Source: Paraphysoderma sedebokerense
Lineage: Eukaryota > Blastocladiomycota > Physodermatomycetes > Physodermatales > Physodermataceae
Reading direction: 5' to 3'
Assembly: GCA_025602915.1 (NCBI GenBank)
Contig: JAHLJZ010000011.1
Location: 62,001 to 126,000, forward strand
DNA: 64,000 nucleotides
The translations under genes and the position numbers were made by a program. Every line of letters starts with the position of its first letter. The first letter of the stretch is position 1. The notes beneath the pieces are model-generated. The model saw only the letters and a program-made list of their open reading frames with translations. It had not been told where the DNA came from and did no database searches. Shown in pieces: positions 12,940 through 24,750 of this stretch.

Positions 12940-14308
12940 ATGACCGATACTGTTGCCGTACTAAAAGAAGTGAATAAGCTGATACTTTCTCCATACACTC
13001 TTCTCCTCGCTGCATGGATTGGGTCCACAGTAGCGGTGCTAGTGGCGTTTAATATCATTTCGTTCAATTTACCAAACCCGTTTCCACCAGTGCAATCACA
13101 ACCCGAAAAAAAACGATCAAACAGTACACTACAACAAATAAATGACTTATTTTCGGATTCATACAAAACTGCCAAATCGCAAATTGCAGCAAAAATCGGC
13201 CCGCTACTTATCGTTAATGCCAGCTCAAACGTTCTAACCCTTCTCTGTCCTTCTTCTTCCAATTCTGAAAGTAATGATGGATTAATCGACCCGGTCACAA
13301 AGCGTAAACAGTTTATGTGGAAGCTGAATACCCAGTTGTACGATATATTGAAAGTAGTAAGTCACGCATCGGCGATTATACCCATTTGTGTGGATCCCGA
13401 TACCTCGAAAAATAATGCAGACGGCAATTTATCAATATCGGAAGATATGTTCAAAAATCTGCAGGCATTGAATAAACTGTTGGAAAAGTTGATGGCGGAT
13501 ATGGAAAACGATAATGGTTCTGATGGATTTAAATCATTGGATATTGAAACGTCGCATGCGGTCATGCGAATCCTTGTGGCCATTCAGAAAATGCTTACGT
13601 TGATGCTCAGCCAAAACAGAACTCCTAATGGCGAACAAACAGAGTGTTGCCAGATAGACAAGATTACCTTGAATGCATTCGGTGAAAGTATCCAAAGCTA
13701 CGTGGATAGATGTATCAAAATGGCCGCGGAGAATTTAGTGGATAACTTACTTTGTGTGATGGATGAAGTGAAAAGTGTTTTGAAGGCGGAATCGCTCTCA
13801 TGGGACGATATCCACGTAGTAGTTTGTGGTTCGGTATGTATAAAATTCCTACATATTCTTTTAACATCTTTATTGCGCTTATCCTTACTCTTCCTTCACT
13901 TGAAACAGCATATGCCGCAAAAATCAAACTCATTCCTCACCTTCTTTAAGACGATTCAGCATGATGAAGGTGTGACAGAAGGTTTGTGAGAGGTTATTAT
14001 GTGACGAACGATCTTTATGAATGCTAATATTGGGTAATTGCTGTAATGGTTCAGGCAACCGCACGTACTATTGTACAAATCAATACTCTCCAGCTGAGGC
14101 TTTAGATCTCGTCGCGACTCATATTTTGAATGCACATATGGCATCGGTCATTTGGAATGTAAGTTTTATTTTGGCATGTTTTGACCTACAAAATACAATT
14201 GCTCATAGACGGCGTAACAAATAGGACAAAGAGAGGATGCACAAGGACGTTCTTGGGCCGGCCACGGAAGAGGTGATTCAAACGAGACATTTGCATGCTC
14301 GGACCTAA
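12940..14308 (+). CDS. conserved fungal protein of unknown function, N-terminal membrane segment
   Basis: Four exons (12940-13833, 13909-13981, 14055-14158, 14225-14308) encode 384 residues. A hydrophobic segment at about residues 15-45 (LILSPYTLLLAAWIGSTVAVLVAF) looks like a membrane anchor, and the rest is mainly helical. The C-terminal part reads WDDIHVVVCGSHMPQ, then TYYC...SPAEALDLVATHIL, then DKERMHKDVLGPATEEV. From memory this resembles uncharacterised basidiomycete proteins with a W..lhVVV.G.hMPR ... RMHRDLL pattern. No enzymatic motif was recognised and I assign no function. It follows the deaminase by 170 bp on the same strand. Confidence 0.75.
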
Positions 14309-14799
14309 TTGTAAAAATCTAACGCTAACGATACAATGAGACAATAAATCGTTCTGAATTGATTGCATACTCATGTAATAGACTCAAATTTGCTCAAGTT
14401 TCCATGCTTTACCTCAACACGCGACAACACTGATCCATTTTGGTATGCACGGTATGCAGAGTCAGCGCTTGACATCGTTCTGCCATTGTACTGTTATTGC
14501 GTAGCGAAGAGAGTCACGAAGAGCAGGGTTGTAGGAGTAGACTCTGATTATTCTACCAGTCTAGATTCAGCTGATTAGAATGCAGTTTGATCGCCGTGCT
14601 GCAGTCAAAACTAATGATGTCATTACGCAAGATGACGTCATTTGTTGTAAAAGGTGACAAGAGTCATCACACAATGACAACTCGGACCTAAATTAGGAGT
14701 CAGTCCAAGTGCGCAACAGGTCTTCGGGACTACATAAGTCGACTAAAGGTCTTCAGCAGTTCAATTCATTATCAATTCACCATCAATTCAATAATAATC
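14309..14799. other. promoter region of the Rtc3-like gene
   Basis: No coding gene. It holds the CRE-type site at 14633-14640, a TGATGTCA near-match just before it, and a run of CAATTCA-like repeats directly ahead of the start codon. Confidence 0.5.
14633..14640. promoter_or_regulatory. CRE palindrome TGACGTCA upstream of the Rtc3-like gene
   Basis: A perfect 8-bp ATF/CREB site lies about 160 bp before the start codon. A near-match (TGATGTCA) and TTACGCAA sit immediately upstream. In fungi this site is bound by Atf1-type bZIP factors that drive stress responses. Binding here is inferred. Confidence 0.5.
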
Positions 14800-15519
14800 A
14801 TGACTCGTACTGGTACGTTCAACGCGCCAGGAGACTCGTGTAGGAAGTTTGCTGATGAATTCCTCAATTATAGGATCAGACAACGCTGAAAAAGTCGTTT
14901 ACCACGACCGAAAAGTGACGACGGAAGAATTCTTTGTTATAACGAACCCAGGGATGGTGCAAAAATGGAAAACAGGTTTGTTCATTGCGCAGCGTCAATC
15001 CACGCTAGGTGCGCAGGCATTAATTATGATGACCATTAAAATACAGACAAGACGATACCTTTGGTGGAGGTTGTTCAATCATTTGACATTTTCCAACATG
15101 GCACCGGCGGCCACGAAGGAGTTGCAACTCGACCTTCAAAGCAGACTTTGTTGTAAGTAATCTCTATCGCATCATTTCTCAAGATCTGGAATTAATTGGA
15201 CGACTATAGAGACGTTTTCGGAACTAAAAACGAGACAGAAGTCGTCGAATGGTTGCTGCTGCACGGAACCGTTCAAAGAGCTGTCTCCAATAAAGATACC
15301 GGAAGTCCGAAGGAATTCTACACTATGATGCCGGTATGCTTTTTTGATAACTACTGCGGAGCCGCGTCAGGCGCAAGGCTAATGTAACATCCATTTCTAG
15401 GGTAAAGGAAGAAGCGTGTCTAACAGGCAGCAGCCAGGTATGATTGCTGAAACTCTACAGATCTTTCACATAACTGAATCTAACGCATGCCGTTCGTGTT
15501 TGTAGGCGTCCATGGCTAA
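14800..15519 (+). CDS. RTC3: Rtc3-like protein, stand-alone SBDS N-terminal domain
   Basis: Six exons (14800-14812, 14874-14975, 15047-15152, 15210-15333, 15401-15437, 15506-15519) encode 131 residues; the first and last exons are only 13 and 14 nt. The product follows the SBDS N-terminal fold: KVVYHDRKVTTEEFFVITNPG, then IPLVEVVQSFDIFQHGTGGHEG, RPSKQTL and FGTKNETEVVEWLLLHG. Yeast Rtc3 (YHR087W) is this domain alone and has been linked to RNA metabolism and stress; full SBDS/Sdo1 matures the 60S ribosome. The C-terminal SBDS domains are absent. The CRE upstream is consistent with stress control. The family is clear; the exact role is not. Confidence 0.85.
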
Positions 15520-15983
15520 TCTAATACTATCGCCACTATAATAAAAGTGATGTACACAAGCCTAGGATATGTTAAGTCGCAAGCATGTCAAATAATGGTA
15601 TTAATTGGATATTAAAATAGGAAAGGAATTGTACTCTTTATGCGCGGAAATTCTCTATAATAAATAGGAACTGAGTTTGTCAGAGTAAATGATCAACGAC
15701 TTCACGACGTCGGCACCTGGGAAGGAATGGAAGAGCCCCACATTTATCTTGAAAGCAGCTTTTCCAAACTGTGTGTTAAATTGGATAAATAGCTGGAAGT
15801 GCTATGGCTGGAAATGCTGAGCGAGTATAATGACATTATAACTACCACCCATATGTCTTGTGAGAATGTCGGCGAGGACAACTGTCACGTGACATGCATA
15901 ACAGTCATTACCCCAAGTCTAGGAAGACTCCAGCATAAGGGGGCCACGTATCCCTAATGCCACTATCATCTAGAATCCGTTAT
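15520..15983. other. intergenic stretch between Rtc3-like and Rsm22-like genes
   Basis: No gene seen. It carries a 3' flank and the promoter of the Rsm22-like gene. A scan by eye found no tRNA or other structured RNA. Confidence 0.4.
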
Positions 15984-18062
15984 ATGAGTACTACAATATC
16001 TATGCGGAGATTTGCACCTAGTATAGGTACTTACATTCAAAATTTGCGGTTGTCGAGTACGGGGAGGTAAGTTCTCTAGACGCGAATTTCACCCTTGACA
16101 TCATCCGGTTAAGATCTCTGTTGACTTAAAACTCCGCCCCAGGCATTTTCATAATGGCTCCAACCATATTGTCTCGGAGGAAGCAGGAACGATTAACAAT
16201 TCCCCTCTCAATATCGTATCAGAGGTGAAGGACAAGGAAGTCGGGGATCCAAATACACGCAAGCCCATTTTTGGGTTGGGAATGGTCATACTTCCTGATG
16301 ATTTGGTATCTTCAATCGACACGGTTTTAAAATGTACGTTTTTGTATGATTATTTACTAATTGCTCCATGTCTCATGCGATATCTCAAACTATCAGCTGC
16401 CGACAAGCATCACCTTCGGACTGATGCGATGCGCATCTTCGAATCGTTGCGATCTACGGCTGGAGTTAAAGGAAATGTTGTGAAATCCAAAAGCGGGAAG
16501 TCTGGTATGAACGATTAAGAGTTCCACTTCTGTATTTTATGTGTACTGACATCGATCCTTCGACAAACAGTGATCGATACAGGCGCTCGGCAAATCCCGT
16601 ATACGGCCGAAAAAACGAGACAAAAACAGAGGAATGTTCCAATTGTGCCACACCAGTTGTCGTATGGAAATCGTGAGGTTCTGGCATATCTGTCCTGTAG
16701 GATGCCGGCGACATATGCATCCATATATCGAGTGTTTGCGGAATTGCGATTGCTTGTGCCAGACTTCAACCCATCTAGTGTCTTGGACTTTGGAACAGGT
16801 CCAGGCACGACGTTATGGTTTGTGGTCTGAGAATCGATTCGTGAATTTTTTGGTTAAGCGGTCTCACTCTGATAAACTTCAGGGCCCTGGATCGGACATT
16901 CAGCAAACCCATTGAGTCCGTTGTAGCTGTCGATAGCAATGCAGAAATGATTTTAGCTGCTGAAAGACTAATTCAGCGTCGGACAGAGATACGGAACGAT
17001 CCTGATATTGAAAGCCCACCTGATGTGGTGAAGTCTGTGGAATTTAAGCGTTATTTACCGGTGAAAGAAAATGTAGATGTTTTTTTTCAGCAACGAAGCT
17101 GGTTTTAATCTAATGAACGATTATTTGCAGTCGCAGTATGATATGGTTGTTTCAGCTTTCACTCTCTCGGAATTGCAGAACGACAGCATACGAAACTCGA
17201 CAATCGATAATCTGTGGAATATGACACAAGATGTCCTGGTAAGCATTCATTATTAAACGATTTAGATTGGCAATGATCGTTGTGACATCATTCATGCATG
17301 TAGGTGCTGATTGATCGGGGTACTCCCTCTGGTTATCATCACATTTTACATGCGCGTGAGAGAATTCTGAAAAAATCAAAATCTGAGAATGACACGAGTG
17401 GCGCCAATGTTCTCGCTCCAGTAAGCATTGCCGTTCTTCGCATATGATGCCGTTTGCTAGTCGAGCTTTACCTTGCGAATTTTTAGTGCCTTCATTCTTC
17501 AGCATGTCCCATGGCAAACAGTTCCCAAGATTGGTGTCATTTTGCACAACGCATGCAAAGACCAAGAGTTATGGTAATCTTGTAGTCTTCATATTGTTTG
17601 TGACCTCGTAACTAATACATCTCTGACGATGTAGATGAAGACTAAGCACTGTAAAAATAATTTTGAAGACGTGAAGTTTTCCTATATAATCATTCAAAAG
17701 GGCAAAGAAAAAAGCGACTTAAACGTCCATAATCGAAGAAACGGTAATTGATTATTATCTAGAATACAATTTGTGGTTCATATTCATTTATTAATTTTAT
17801 CACCAATTCACTTTTTGTAGCTTCTCGATTGGTGACTCAGTCTTTAAAGCGAGGGGGCCACGTAATTATGGATGGATGTTCGTCAAATGGTCAATTGGAA
17901 AGAATCGTTGTTGCCAAAAGCATGGGCAAAGATATTTTCAAGATGGCAAGGAAAAGCCGATGGGGGGATATATGGACTGAAGGTGGCAATGTTGTTCCAG
18001 GAAGGGGGTTGGGTCGTGTATTGGACGAGGACAACAACGAAAAAGCCTCAGGGAAAGATTGA
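15984..18062 (+). CDS. RSM22: Rsm22/METTL17-like mitochondrial ribosome assembly protein
   Basis: Ten exons (15984-16066, 16143-16333, 16397-16504, 16571-16817, 16883-17072, 17131-17238, 17304-17420, 17487-17573, 17635-17743, 17821-18062) give about 493 residues. The start (MSTTISMRRFAPSIGTY) is rich in Arg, Ser and Thr with no acidic residue, as in mitochondrial targeting peptides. A methyltransferase-like motif VLDFGTGPGTTLWAL is followed by the family core YDMVVSAFTLSEL. A C-terminal cysteine set, CLHSSACP, DWCHF and KHCKNNF, matches the four-cysteine Fe-S site described for METTL17/Rsm22. These proteins act in mitoribosomal small-subunit assembly. The donor site near 17073 could instead be at 17079, adding two residues. 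The gene ends 99 bp from the convergent ARC1 stop. Confidence 0.92.
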
Positions 18063-18161
18063 TACTAGCACCGCAGTAAACCATGTCACATATCTATATT
18101 AAACACGATGTAATTGCAGGGAGTCCATACAGTATTTATTTGCACTCTATACGAAGATCCA

Positions 18162-19935
18162 TTACTTGATACTGCCTCCTTTGACCGTGGCGGACATAAT
18201 GACACCCTTTGAAGTCATCATCTTGCAAACTTTACTATCCTTCGGGTTCACAAATGTGGCTTCCAAATTGTCTGAGGTCTTCAAACACGGCTGAATCCCT
18301 TCCCACACTTTCTTCTTTGGATTGAGAACTTCATCAGGTTTTCCGGCTGTAAAGAATGAAACAAGCGTTCAATACTTATGGGTTCATGACAGCAGATGTA
18401 CTCGATAAACAAACCTTCATAACCCTCAAAGTACACCCGATCACCTGGTTTAGAGTCTTTTGGGGGAGCCAAAATCTCAACCTTGCCATCAGCGCCTGTA
18501 GTACATAGGACCATGGCGTGAGACTTAACACCCCTCATGGCAACGGGTTTCAGATTACATAGCAACACAACATATCGTTTCTAAAGATTCAGTTAATACC
18601 AGTGTCTGATTTACATTATGAGAGGAAATGCGTAAGCCTGAAGACGAACCTGCATGTCCTCTAATTTGACATGATTTACCAATCCACTCACAACTGTCCT
18701 TGGGGCTTCTTCACCGACGTCAATTTCTTCAACATACAAGGAGTCAGCGGCTTCATGTTTTTTACAGTTCACAATTAAGCCGATCCTCAAGTCCAATCGG
18801 GACGGATCAACTGAATCGTTTGCGTCTTCTTTCTTCTTGGGCTCTTCTTTCTTCTCTCGTTTGTTTTCTTTCCCTTCCTTTGATTCCTTTTCTTTTTTCG
18901 CTCTCTTTTCCTTTTTCTCGGACTTGCCAGCATCCTCGGATTTTGCCGAGGGCTTTTCCGCCTTAGGTTTTGAAGGAGTAGACTCGCCCTTGGTTTTCTT
19001 GGGAGATGCTTCAGCGGACGGAGCGGCTTTCTGTTTCTTGACGTCTTTTGGTTGCGCGGGCTTTAAAATTAAACGTCAGAACACGTTCAGTACTTTATCT
19101 ATATTTCAACCCAAGGTTACCTTTGGTCTTGGTGGTCCGTCTAAGTTCAAAGATACTAGAGCCCCGATCATTTCTGCATTGGGTAAAGTGTGCTGAACCA
19201 AGTCAAAATGGCGGACGACATTAGGAGTGGACATAATTTTGTCTTGACTCTTGGCGTGTTTTTGCTGTGAGAGGAAACCGAAGTTAATGGTCGCCGCTGA
19301 AATACAATTAGAGCGAAGTGATCACGGTCGCGAGAACTCACCATGTATGGGTGAAGATATGCGAACACTAATATATCTGCCAAAGTAATGTAGTTGGAGA
19401 CCAAGAATACTTGCTTAGCGAGGTGGGTGTCGATTTTCTGGGATAAATCAGCTTAATTCTGGCGGGATGAAGGTAGAGCTTAAAAAAATAATTCACGTAC
19501 TGAAAGTGCAAAGTGTAAGGTCTTCTCGTCAGACATATCTTTGATATGGGTAACAGCGAAATTCACCCATTGATGCACCTAATATTTAAGTTGAGCAGTC
19601 TGAATCTAACTATGATCGATGAAGGCACACTAACCTCCGCCTTCTCTTCCTTGGACTTTCCGACCAAATCTCTAATATGAGAGTCCTTAGCAGATGATAT
19701 CAAGTATTCAGAGATTGTTCTGACACCAGACACAGTGGATCCATCTGAAAGCTTTAAAGATGCCTATAATAGTCCGAAGGTCTTTTAGTGTGGGCTTAAC
19801 TTAAGCCGAGATTCGGGACTCATTTCAACAGACCTCTTTCGATTCACTTTGTGCTAGTTTGACGTCGGATACACCGGAAAGCCTATGAACCAAAAAAATT
19901 TCTTTGGATGTTGAGGGTACGGATAATGTGGCCAT
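18162..19935 (-). CDS. ARC1: Arc1/AIMP1-like tRNA-binding cofactor of aminoacyl-tRNA synthetases
   Basis: Eight exons on the minus strand (19834-19935, 19635-19763, 19501-19578, 19342-19437, 19121-19264, 18650-19060, 18415-18580, 18162-18346) encode 436 residues. The N-terminal half resembles a GST-C-like dimerisation fold ([27 protein letters not shown]). A long Lys/Glu-rich linker follows. The C-terminal 165 or so residues are an EMAPII-type OB-fold: [34 protein letters not shown] and [17 protein letters not shown]. Yeast Arc1 uses these parts to dock Met- and Glu-tRNA synthetases in the cytosol and raise their tRNA affinity. The order and length fit Arc1 and not a synthetase, as no catalytic core is present. 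It is convergent with the Rsm22-like gene and divergent from the NmrA-like gene. Confidence 0.92.
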
Positions 19936-20503
19936 GATGGTGCTTGATATTGAATAGAGAAATTAAGTTTAAACACAAGTCAGGTTAACGAGTTTGTTTG
20001 GTCCGTCTCCACGGACGACGACTGAAGGCGGATCGACTTCAATGATATTGGAATCTTAGATGCGACACACTTCAAGAACAGATTTAGAAACTGATATCAT
20101 CTTTACAAATTACTGGCATAGGTGTAAGAGTACGATTCAAAATTCCACGGGTCCAGATACAGACATCGATTTAGGTTCCCCAGCATCTCGCTTCTCCAGG
20201 TTGGCCTTCGCAATATGACAATGAGATGGAAGCTATCTGATCCGAATGATTGGAACTCATGTTATGGATACAGATTGCGTAACTATGGCACTGTTTCCCA
20301 CTCATGGCATGAAGTTGATGAATAGAATGTTTCGAAACAGGCCGTAGCAAACCACCAAAATGACGTCACTTACATGGTGTACAACCTCACTCTAAGAGAT
20401 TACAGCGTTTCCAGTATGAAGACATGCTCTTAAAAGGTCAGTGCCCCAGTAGTACGTCGGTTTTCAACTTTGTCTCAAATTCGTATTCTGACCAACAGCA
20501 ATT
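19936..20503. other. divergent promoter region between ARC1 and the NmrA-like gene
   Basis: No gene. The stretch serves both neighbours and contains a perfect CRE at 20361-20368 close to the NmrA-like start. Nothing else recognised. Confidence 0.5.
20361..20368. promoter_or_regulatory. CRE palindrome TGACGTCA upstream of the NmrA-like gene
   Basis: A perfect TGACGTCA lies 135 bp before the NmrA-like start codon, similar in spacing to the site at the Rtc3-like gene. Function is inferred from the known specificity of ATF/CREB bZIP factors. Confidence 0.45.
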
Positions 20504-21716
20504 ATGGCATCGGTTAGCAAATCTAACGTTCTTGTGACTAGTGGAAGTGGCTACACAGGAACCGCCATCATCCGAGAAATGTGTAAAGGCAGTCATGCCG
20601 CAGCATTCAAGTCTATCCATGCACTTACTCATCCTCAATCCCACCCAAGCGAAATTGCGAAATTGGTAATATTTGATTCTCTCATTTTGACGGTTCTGCG
20701 CTACCCTGACCTTCATATGCACTACAGGGCGTACACATTCATGGTGTTGACGCAAGGAACTGCGATGGGCTTGTCAAGCAGATGATGGATATGGATGTAG
20801 TAATTGTTATTCCCACTGAAGACGAGTTTGGTAATCGCATTCCTCACGGAAAGGCGTACCTTCGCGCCGCTCGTGATGCTGTATGTTGACGGTTTTCATA
20901 TTCATCCGGCCAGAAGTATTTTTTGGAATATAGCATTGACGATTTCATAAAGCGGGCGAAAGCGGTTATATTATTCTCATCAGTCGGTTGTGAAAATCCT
21001 GAGGTGCCCCATTTGCATCAATTTTTCGAATTGGAGGAATATCTTCAATACGAGTCTGACATCGAAAACTGGGTGATCGTACGCTGCAATTTTTATATGC
21101 AAAACCTCTTGTTTTTTGCATCCCACTGTAAACAAACTGGAACACTTCGACTTCCGATTGGGGACGATTCAGTTATGGCGAAGTGTGCTATGGTCGATGT
21201 CAGGGTAGGCTGCTTTTCGAATTCGTCCACATTCTCTCCGTTGCTCTTGACTCATTATACTGCATGAAGGACGTCGCGCGGGCTTTCGCTTCCCTTGCTA
21301 GTCATCCAAGAGCGCTTCACACTCGCCATAAAAATCAATTATATACAATTACCTCCGAGAATCCTCTTTCGGCTGAAAGCATCCAAGAAATTTTGACTCA
21401 AACTCTTGAAAAACAAGTTCAAGTAAACACCAATGTTTCCTTTGCCGATACATTTTCCCGCCTGTATGATCAATCTCAGGAAACTAATTTCATCAGTCAA
21501 TTGAACAGTCTCAATCAATCGAACCCTGGTATGATGTTACCGACCAAAGGTCTCAGCGAATCAGATATCGAAAGAGTGTTGGAGTTTTTCGATCTATGGA
21601 AGGGCGGGAAATTGAACTTCTTGAGCCTAGATTATTACCACCTGACTGGGAGACCTGCTATCAAATTAAGGGATTTCGTCAAAGATTACTGGGTGCTCTG
21701 GGCTGAGAATGAATAG
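20504..21716 (+). CDS. NmrA-like NAD(P)-binding (atypical SDR) protein
   Basis: Four exons (20504-20665, 20728-20880, 20914-21204, 21270-21716) encode 350 residues. The N terminus NVLVTSGSGYTGTAII is a Rossmann dinucleotide loop of the GxxGxxG type, with Ser in place of the first Gly. KAVILFSSVGCENPEVPH, WVIVRCNFYMQNLL and DVRDVARAFASL follow the NmrA/HSCARG plan. The classic SDR YxxxK pair is not obvious, as expected for redox-sensing members of this family. Such proteins act as NADP(H)-responsive regulators or quinone reductases; which applies cannot be told. The third intron, at 21205-21269, separates VDVR from DVAR. The stop lies 94 bp from the convergent mL45 gene. Confidence 0.8.
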
Positions 21717-21810
21717 CCGGAAAATTTATACGAATGTACATAAAGTGGCGTATCGGAGAAATAAAGATGGGATCTAAGCTTAAAAAGGCGAGATAATCTA
21801 TTGAATGCTG

Positions 21811-23043
21811 TTAATTTTTAGGTTCGATTTTTCCACATATCCTCCACACAGATTTTTCTTTTGAAATATATCTTTCCAAAACCACATATTCCAACAGTTC
21901 TTTAATATCTTCAGGGTTTCCCCCGATCAGTTTACCTTGGGGATTATAAACAGCAACAGACTAAACATTTAACCTTATTAGACTTCCCTCAACTGGCATT
22001 CTGGGGCGGATCAGGTCACTTACCTGCTTTGACTTAATACGGACAACAATCTGCGCGATATGTTGCTTATCGCCTTTTTCATCTCCAGCTCGATGAGCTC
22101 CAATATTCACTATTCTTGGACGTTCAGAAGCTCCGTGGTAAGTCCATACGAATTTGTTGTGTCCACGGTCTTTCATTTGATTTTTGAGGTTCTAGAATGA
22201 GGATCATGAAAGCCTGTTAATAACCTAATTTGAAATTTCGAATGTTCAGTAAATTTCGACTTACCGAGAACATATTCGGTGTTACAAGGGGTTCCAATTC
22301 TTGGGGTTTACCGCTTTACGGAAATATTAGTTGACGTTCGATAGAAGAAGTTTTAGTATCATAGTACCTGGCGAAAACTTTGTTCATTCTAATATATAAC
22401 TGTTCAGCTTCCGGGCCAAACTGTTTCGCAACAAAATCAGGACAGTTCTGCTTAATTTTTATTATTCTTTTCCGAATCATCGGAATATTAACGGCGTCAG
22501 TTGAAAAGAACATTGACAGAGTAAATTGAGATTTGATTAGCTTACCCCCAAGTAGAAGTTACCAACTTCTTCGCTCGCTCTACATACTGTTTTAAATTGT
22601 CTACACTTGTGGGGGGCGGATATCTTTCGCTTGGAATCCACTTGTCTAAAGATTCAATGAGAATTCAATTCCGGATTTACCAATGCTTCGGATAGATCTT
22701 AAGATATCTCACCTACAATCTCACCCACCGAGTCAACGAAAAATCTGGACCTGCTGGCATAATTTCGCTTCTGTTGCACAGCAACTGATCCAGTGATTTT
22801 AAGTAGTTGAGGTAATCCGCGCTGTATGAAGTTCGATTGACAATTGCCTATAGAGTCTGCTTCGCAGCGAGTGGCAGCCGTTCGTAACCCTCGAATGTAT
22901 GATCGCAATATCGTATTGCGAGACAGATGTGCAACCGAATAAGTAGTAGCTCTGTTATAGGCATGCATTAATGGGTGTGATGATGTCATGGCTGCAATGT
23001 GTATCCAAATGGTCTGGAATGATGCCGTCGCTATGGAGGACAT
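21811..23043 (-). CDS. mitochondrial large ribosomal subunit protein mL45-like (Tim44-like domain)
   Basis: Six exons (22713-23043, 22546-22645, 22368-22466, 22265-22313, 22024-22191, 21811-21960) encode 298 residues. The first 100 residues are rich in Arg, Ser and Ala, suiting a long mitochondrial presequence. The mature part has the mL45/Mba1 pattern: WIPSERYPPP, CPDFVAKQFGPEAEQLYIRMNKVFA, LVTPNMF, then a Tim44-like sheet ending SVAVYNPQGKLIGGNPEDIKELLEYVVLER and SVWRICGKIEP. mL45 sits at the polypeptide exit of the mitoribosome and tethers it to the inner membrane. Exon 3 was placed by phase because the upstream in-frame ATG at 22513 lies inside the intron. The acceptor at 22467-22468 is the least certain boundary. 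Confidence 0.85.
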
Positions 23044-23551
23044 GAAATTTTCTAAAGGATAAACAAAAACCGCTATTCGTGAGGAACAATAGGCCCACGC
23101 AACTGCCTCCTAAATACATTTTCAACTACATTCGGCAATTATTTCTCTTGCAAAGCTATGTCAAAATATGTAAAAAAAAATAAGGAAAAAAAAAGCACAG
23201 AAAATATATTATACACGGCCATTTTTTTACTTCACGCAACACTACATATCCTCTAGCAAGTTCAGAATATCACCGCAGGAGGCAGAATATCCGTTAATAT
23301 TCCGAACACCCCCTTTGTTGCATTCCAAGTCGTTATTTCAACAATAATAGGTGACATCATGATATACGGCGCAGGCACAACCGCAGCAACTGTTGTCTGC
23401 CCCTTGAACAGGTCGCCAAGAATGGATCACGAGCTCGGTAACGCGGCAGGACCGTCCGTTCCGCTGTTACTTCCGTGACAAGTTGACTGATATAAAAAGT
23501 GTATAGGTTCCCCGAAAATTATTATCGCTACATATCTTCCATTGACATCAA
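23044..23551. other. promoter region of the first secreted paralogue
   Basis: No gene. It holds a purine-rich tract near 23170-23195, the 16-bp box at 23419-23434 shared with the second paralogue, and a TATAAAAA element at 23491-23498 about 60 bp before the start. Confidence 0.5.
23419..23434 (+). promoter_or_regulatory. 16-bp promoter box, copy 1 (AGAATGGATCACGAGC)
   Basis: The identical 16-mer occurs at 25034-25049. Each copy ends about 120 bp before the start codon of a secreted paralogue and is followed by a TATA-like element. Conservation in otherwise diverged upstream DNA suggests a regulatory site. The binding factor is unknown. Confidence 0.5.
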
Positions 23552-24750
23552 ATGCCTTCGATCTCTAAGCTTGCCCTTGTGCTCCTTCTTGCCTCTGGAG
23601 CCTTCGCTGCTCCGAGCCTCAGTAGCAACATCACCACCACTATTTCTACAGGCGATAACAACGTCAACTTGAATGTCAACGCAAATATTGATACATCCAG
23701 ATGGCGAGACATTAAAAAATCTTTAACTGTAATTGAAGGTGAAGCGGGTAGGAGAGTCGCTATTCGCGCCAAGTCACTGAACCAATCCGTTCAGTACTTC
23801 GGCGAATTCCATTTAAGGTAGATATTCTCTAACTCACATATCCAAATGATAGTAACTTACCACATCTGGTTTGCGCAATAGTACCGCTGGTATTCCCAAC
23901 ACTGGTGCACGTTTCTTTATGAGAGATCAAGACTCGATTTCAGCTTTCGGTCTTCGAGTTGGTCTTATTCAACTCGCAGAAGTTAACGCAGGAAAGAGCA
24001 TCGACGTCGCTAATAGCAATAACACAATTAAATTCGCCGGTTCCACTCAATTGTGGTCTCCTATTCAGGTTACAAATGTACAGAACTCTAATAATGTAGT
24101 AATCAAGAGGTTATCAACCACCTTTACCAATGCTACTGGACTTGGCACTAATGTCTCGGTCACACTTGATGCATACCTCGCGAGTGAAAAAGTGACGATC
24201 AATAACGTCACTTACCTTCCTAGATCCTTGAAATACGGTTTACTGATTGAGAATTTCCCATTCCAATATGCTGATTCCCAACTTGCTATTGTAAAAGGTG
24301 TCATGTTCAAATCCGTTGACAAGGTAATTTCTAAAATACATTTGCTTGATGATTATCAAAGCTAAGCGTAATATCATGCTGTTTCAGGACGATTTTACAC
24401 CTTCTGATAAATCTATGGCTATCGCAGGCGCCAAAGGTCGTTTCAACTGGACTAGCAGCGTCAATTACGACGGCCAAAATATGGAAATCAACGCTGATAC
24501 TACTGTTTATACCAATGCTACCCTCCCTGTCGTTGCCTTTGTTCAGGACGATATAAGCCGAGTTGACGTGTCCGAGGCTGCCAAGTTCGTAGTTTTTAGA
24601 ACAAAAGCGGGTAATTATAGCCGCATCGAATGGGATCCTGAAGTTGCAGTTGACGAAGAAAAGATCGCAAGTAGTGCCGCCACTGTTGCCGCTTCGTTCG
24701 GCCTTTCCGTCTTTGTAGCTTTCTGCACACTTTTTGTCAACCTCTTTTAG
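23552..24750 (+). CDS. secreted, probably GPI-anchored protein of unknown family, paralogue 1
   Basis: Three exons (23552-23817, 23882-24323, 24388-24750) encode 356 residues. A classic signal peptide ends in ASGAFAAP near residue 20. The mature protein has many N-glycosylation sequons (SNIT, NQSV, NVSV, NVTY, NWTS, NATL, NYSR), no cysteine in its main body, and beta-rich composition. The last 25 residues, AATVAASFGLSVFVAFCTLFVNLF, follow a small-residue patch and fit a GPI-attachment signal. The paralogue at 25170 has the same intron phases and the same 266-nt first exon. I do not recognise the family. A cell-wall or surface role is likely from the signals alone. Confidence 0.8.
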
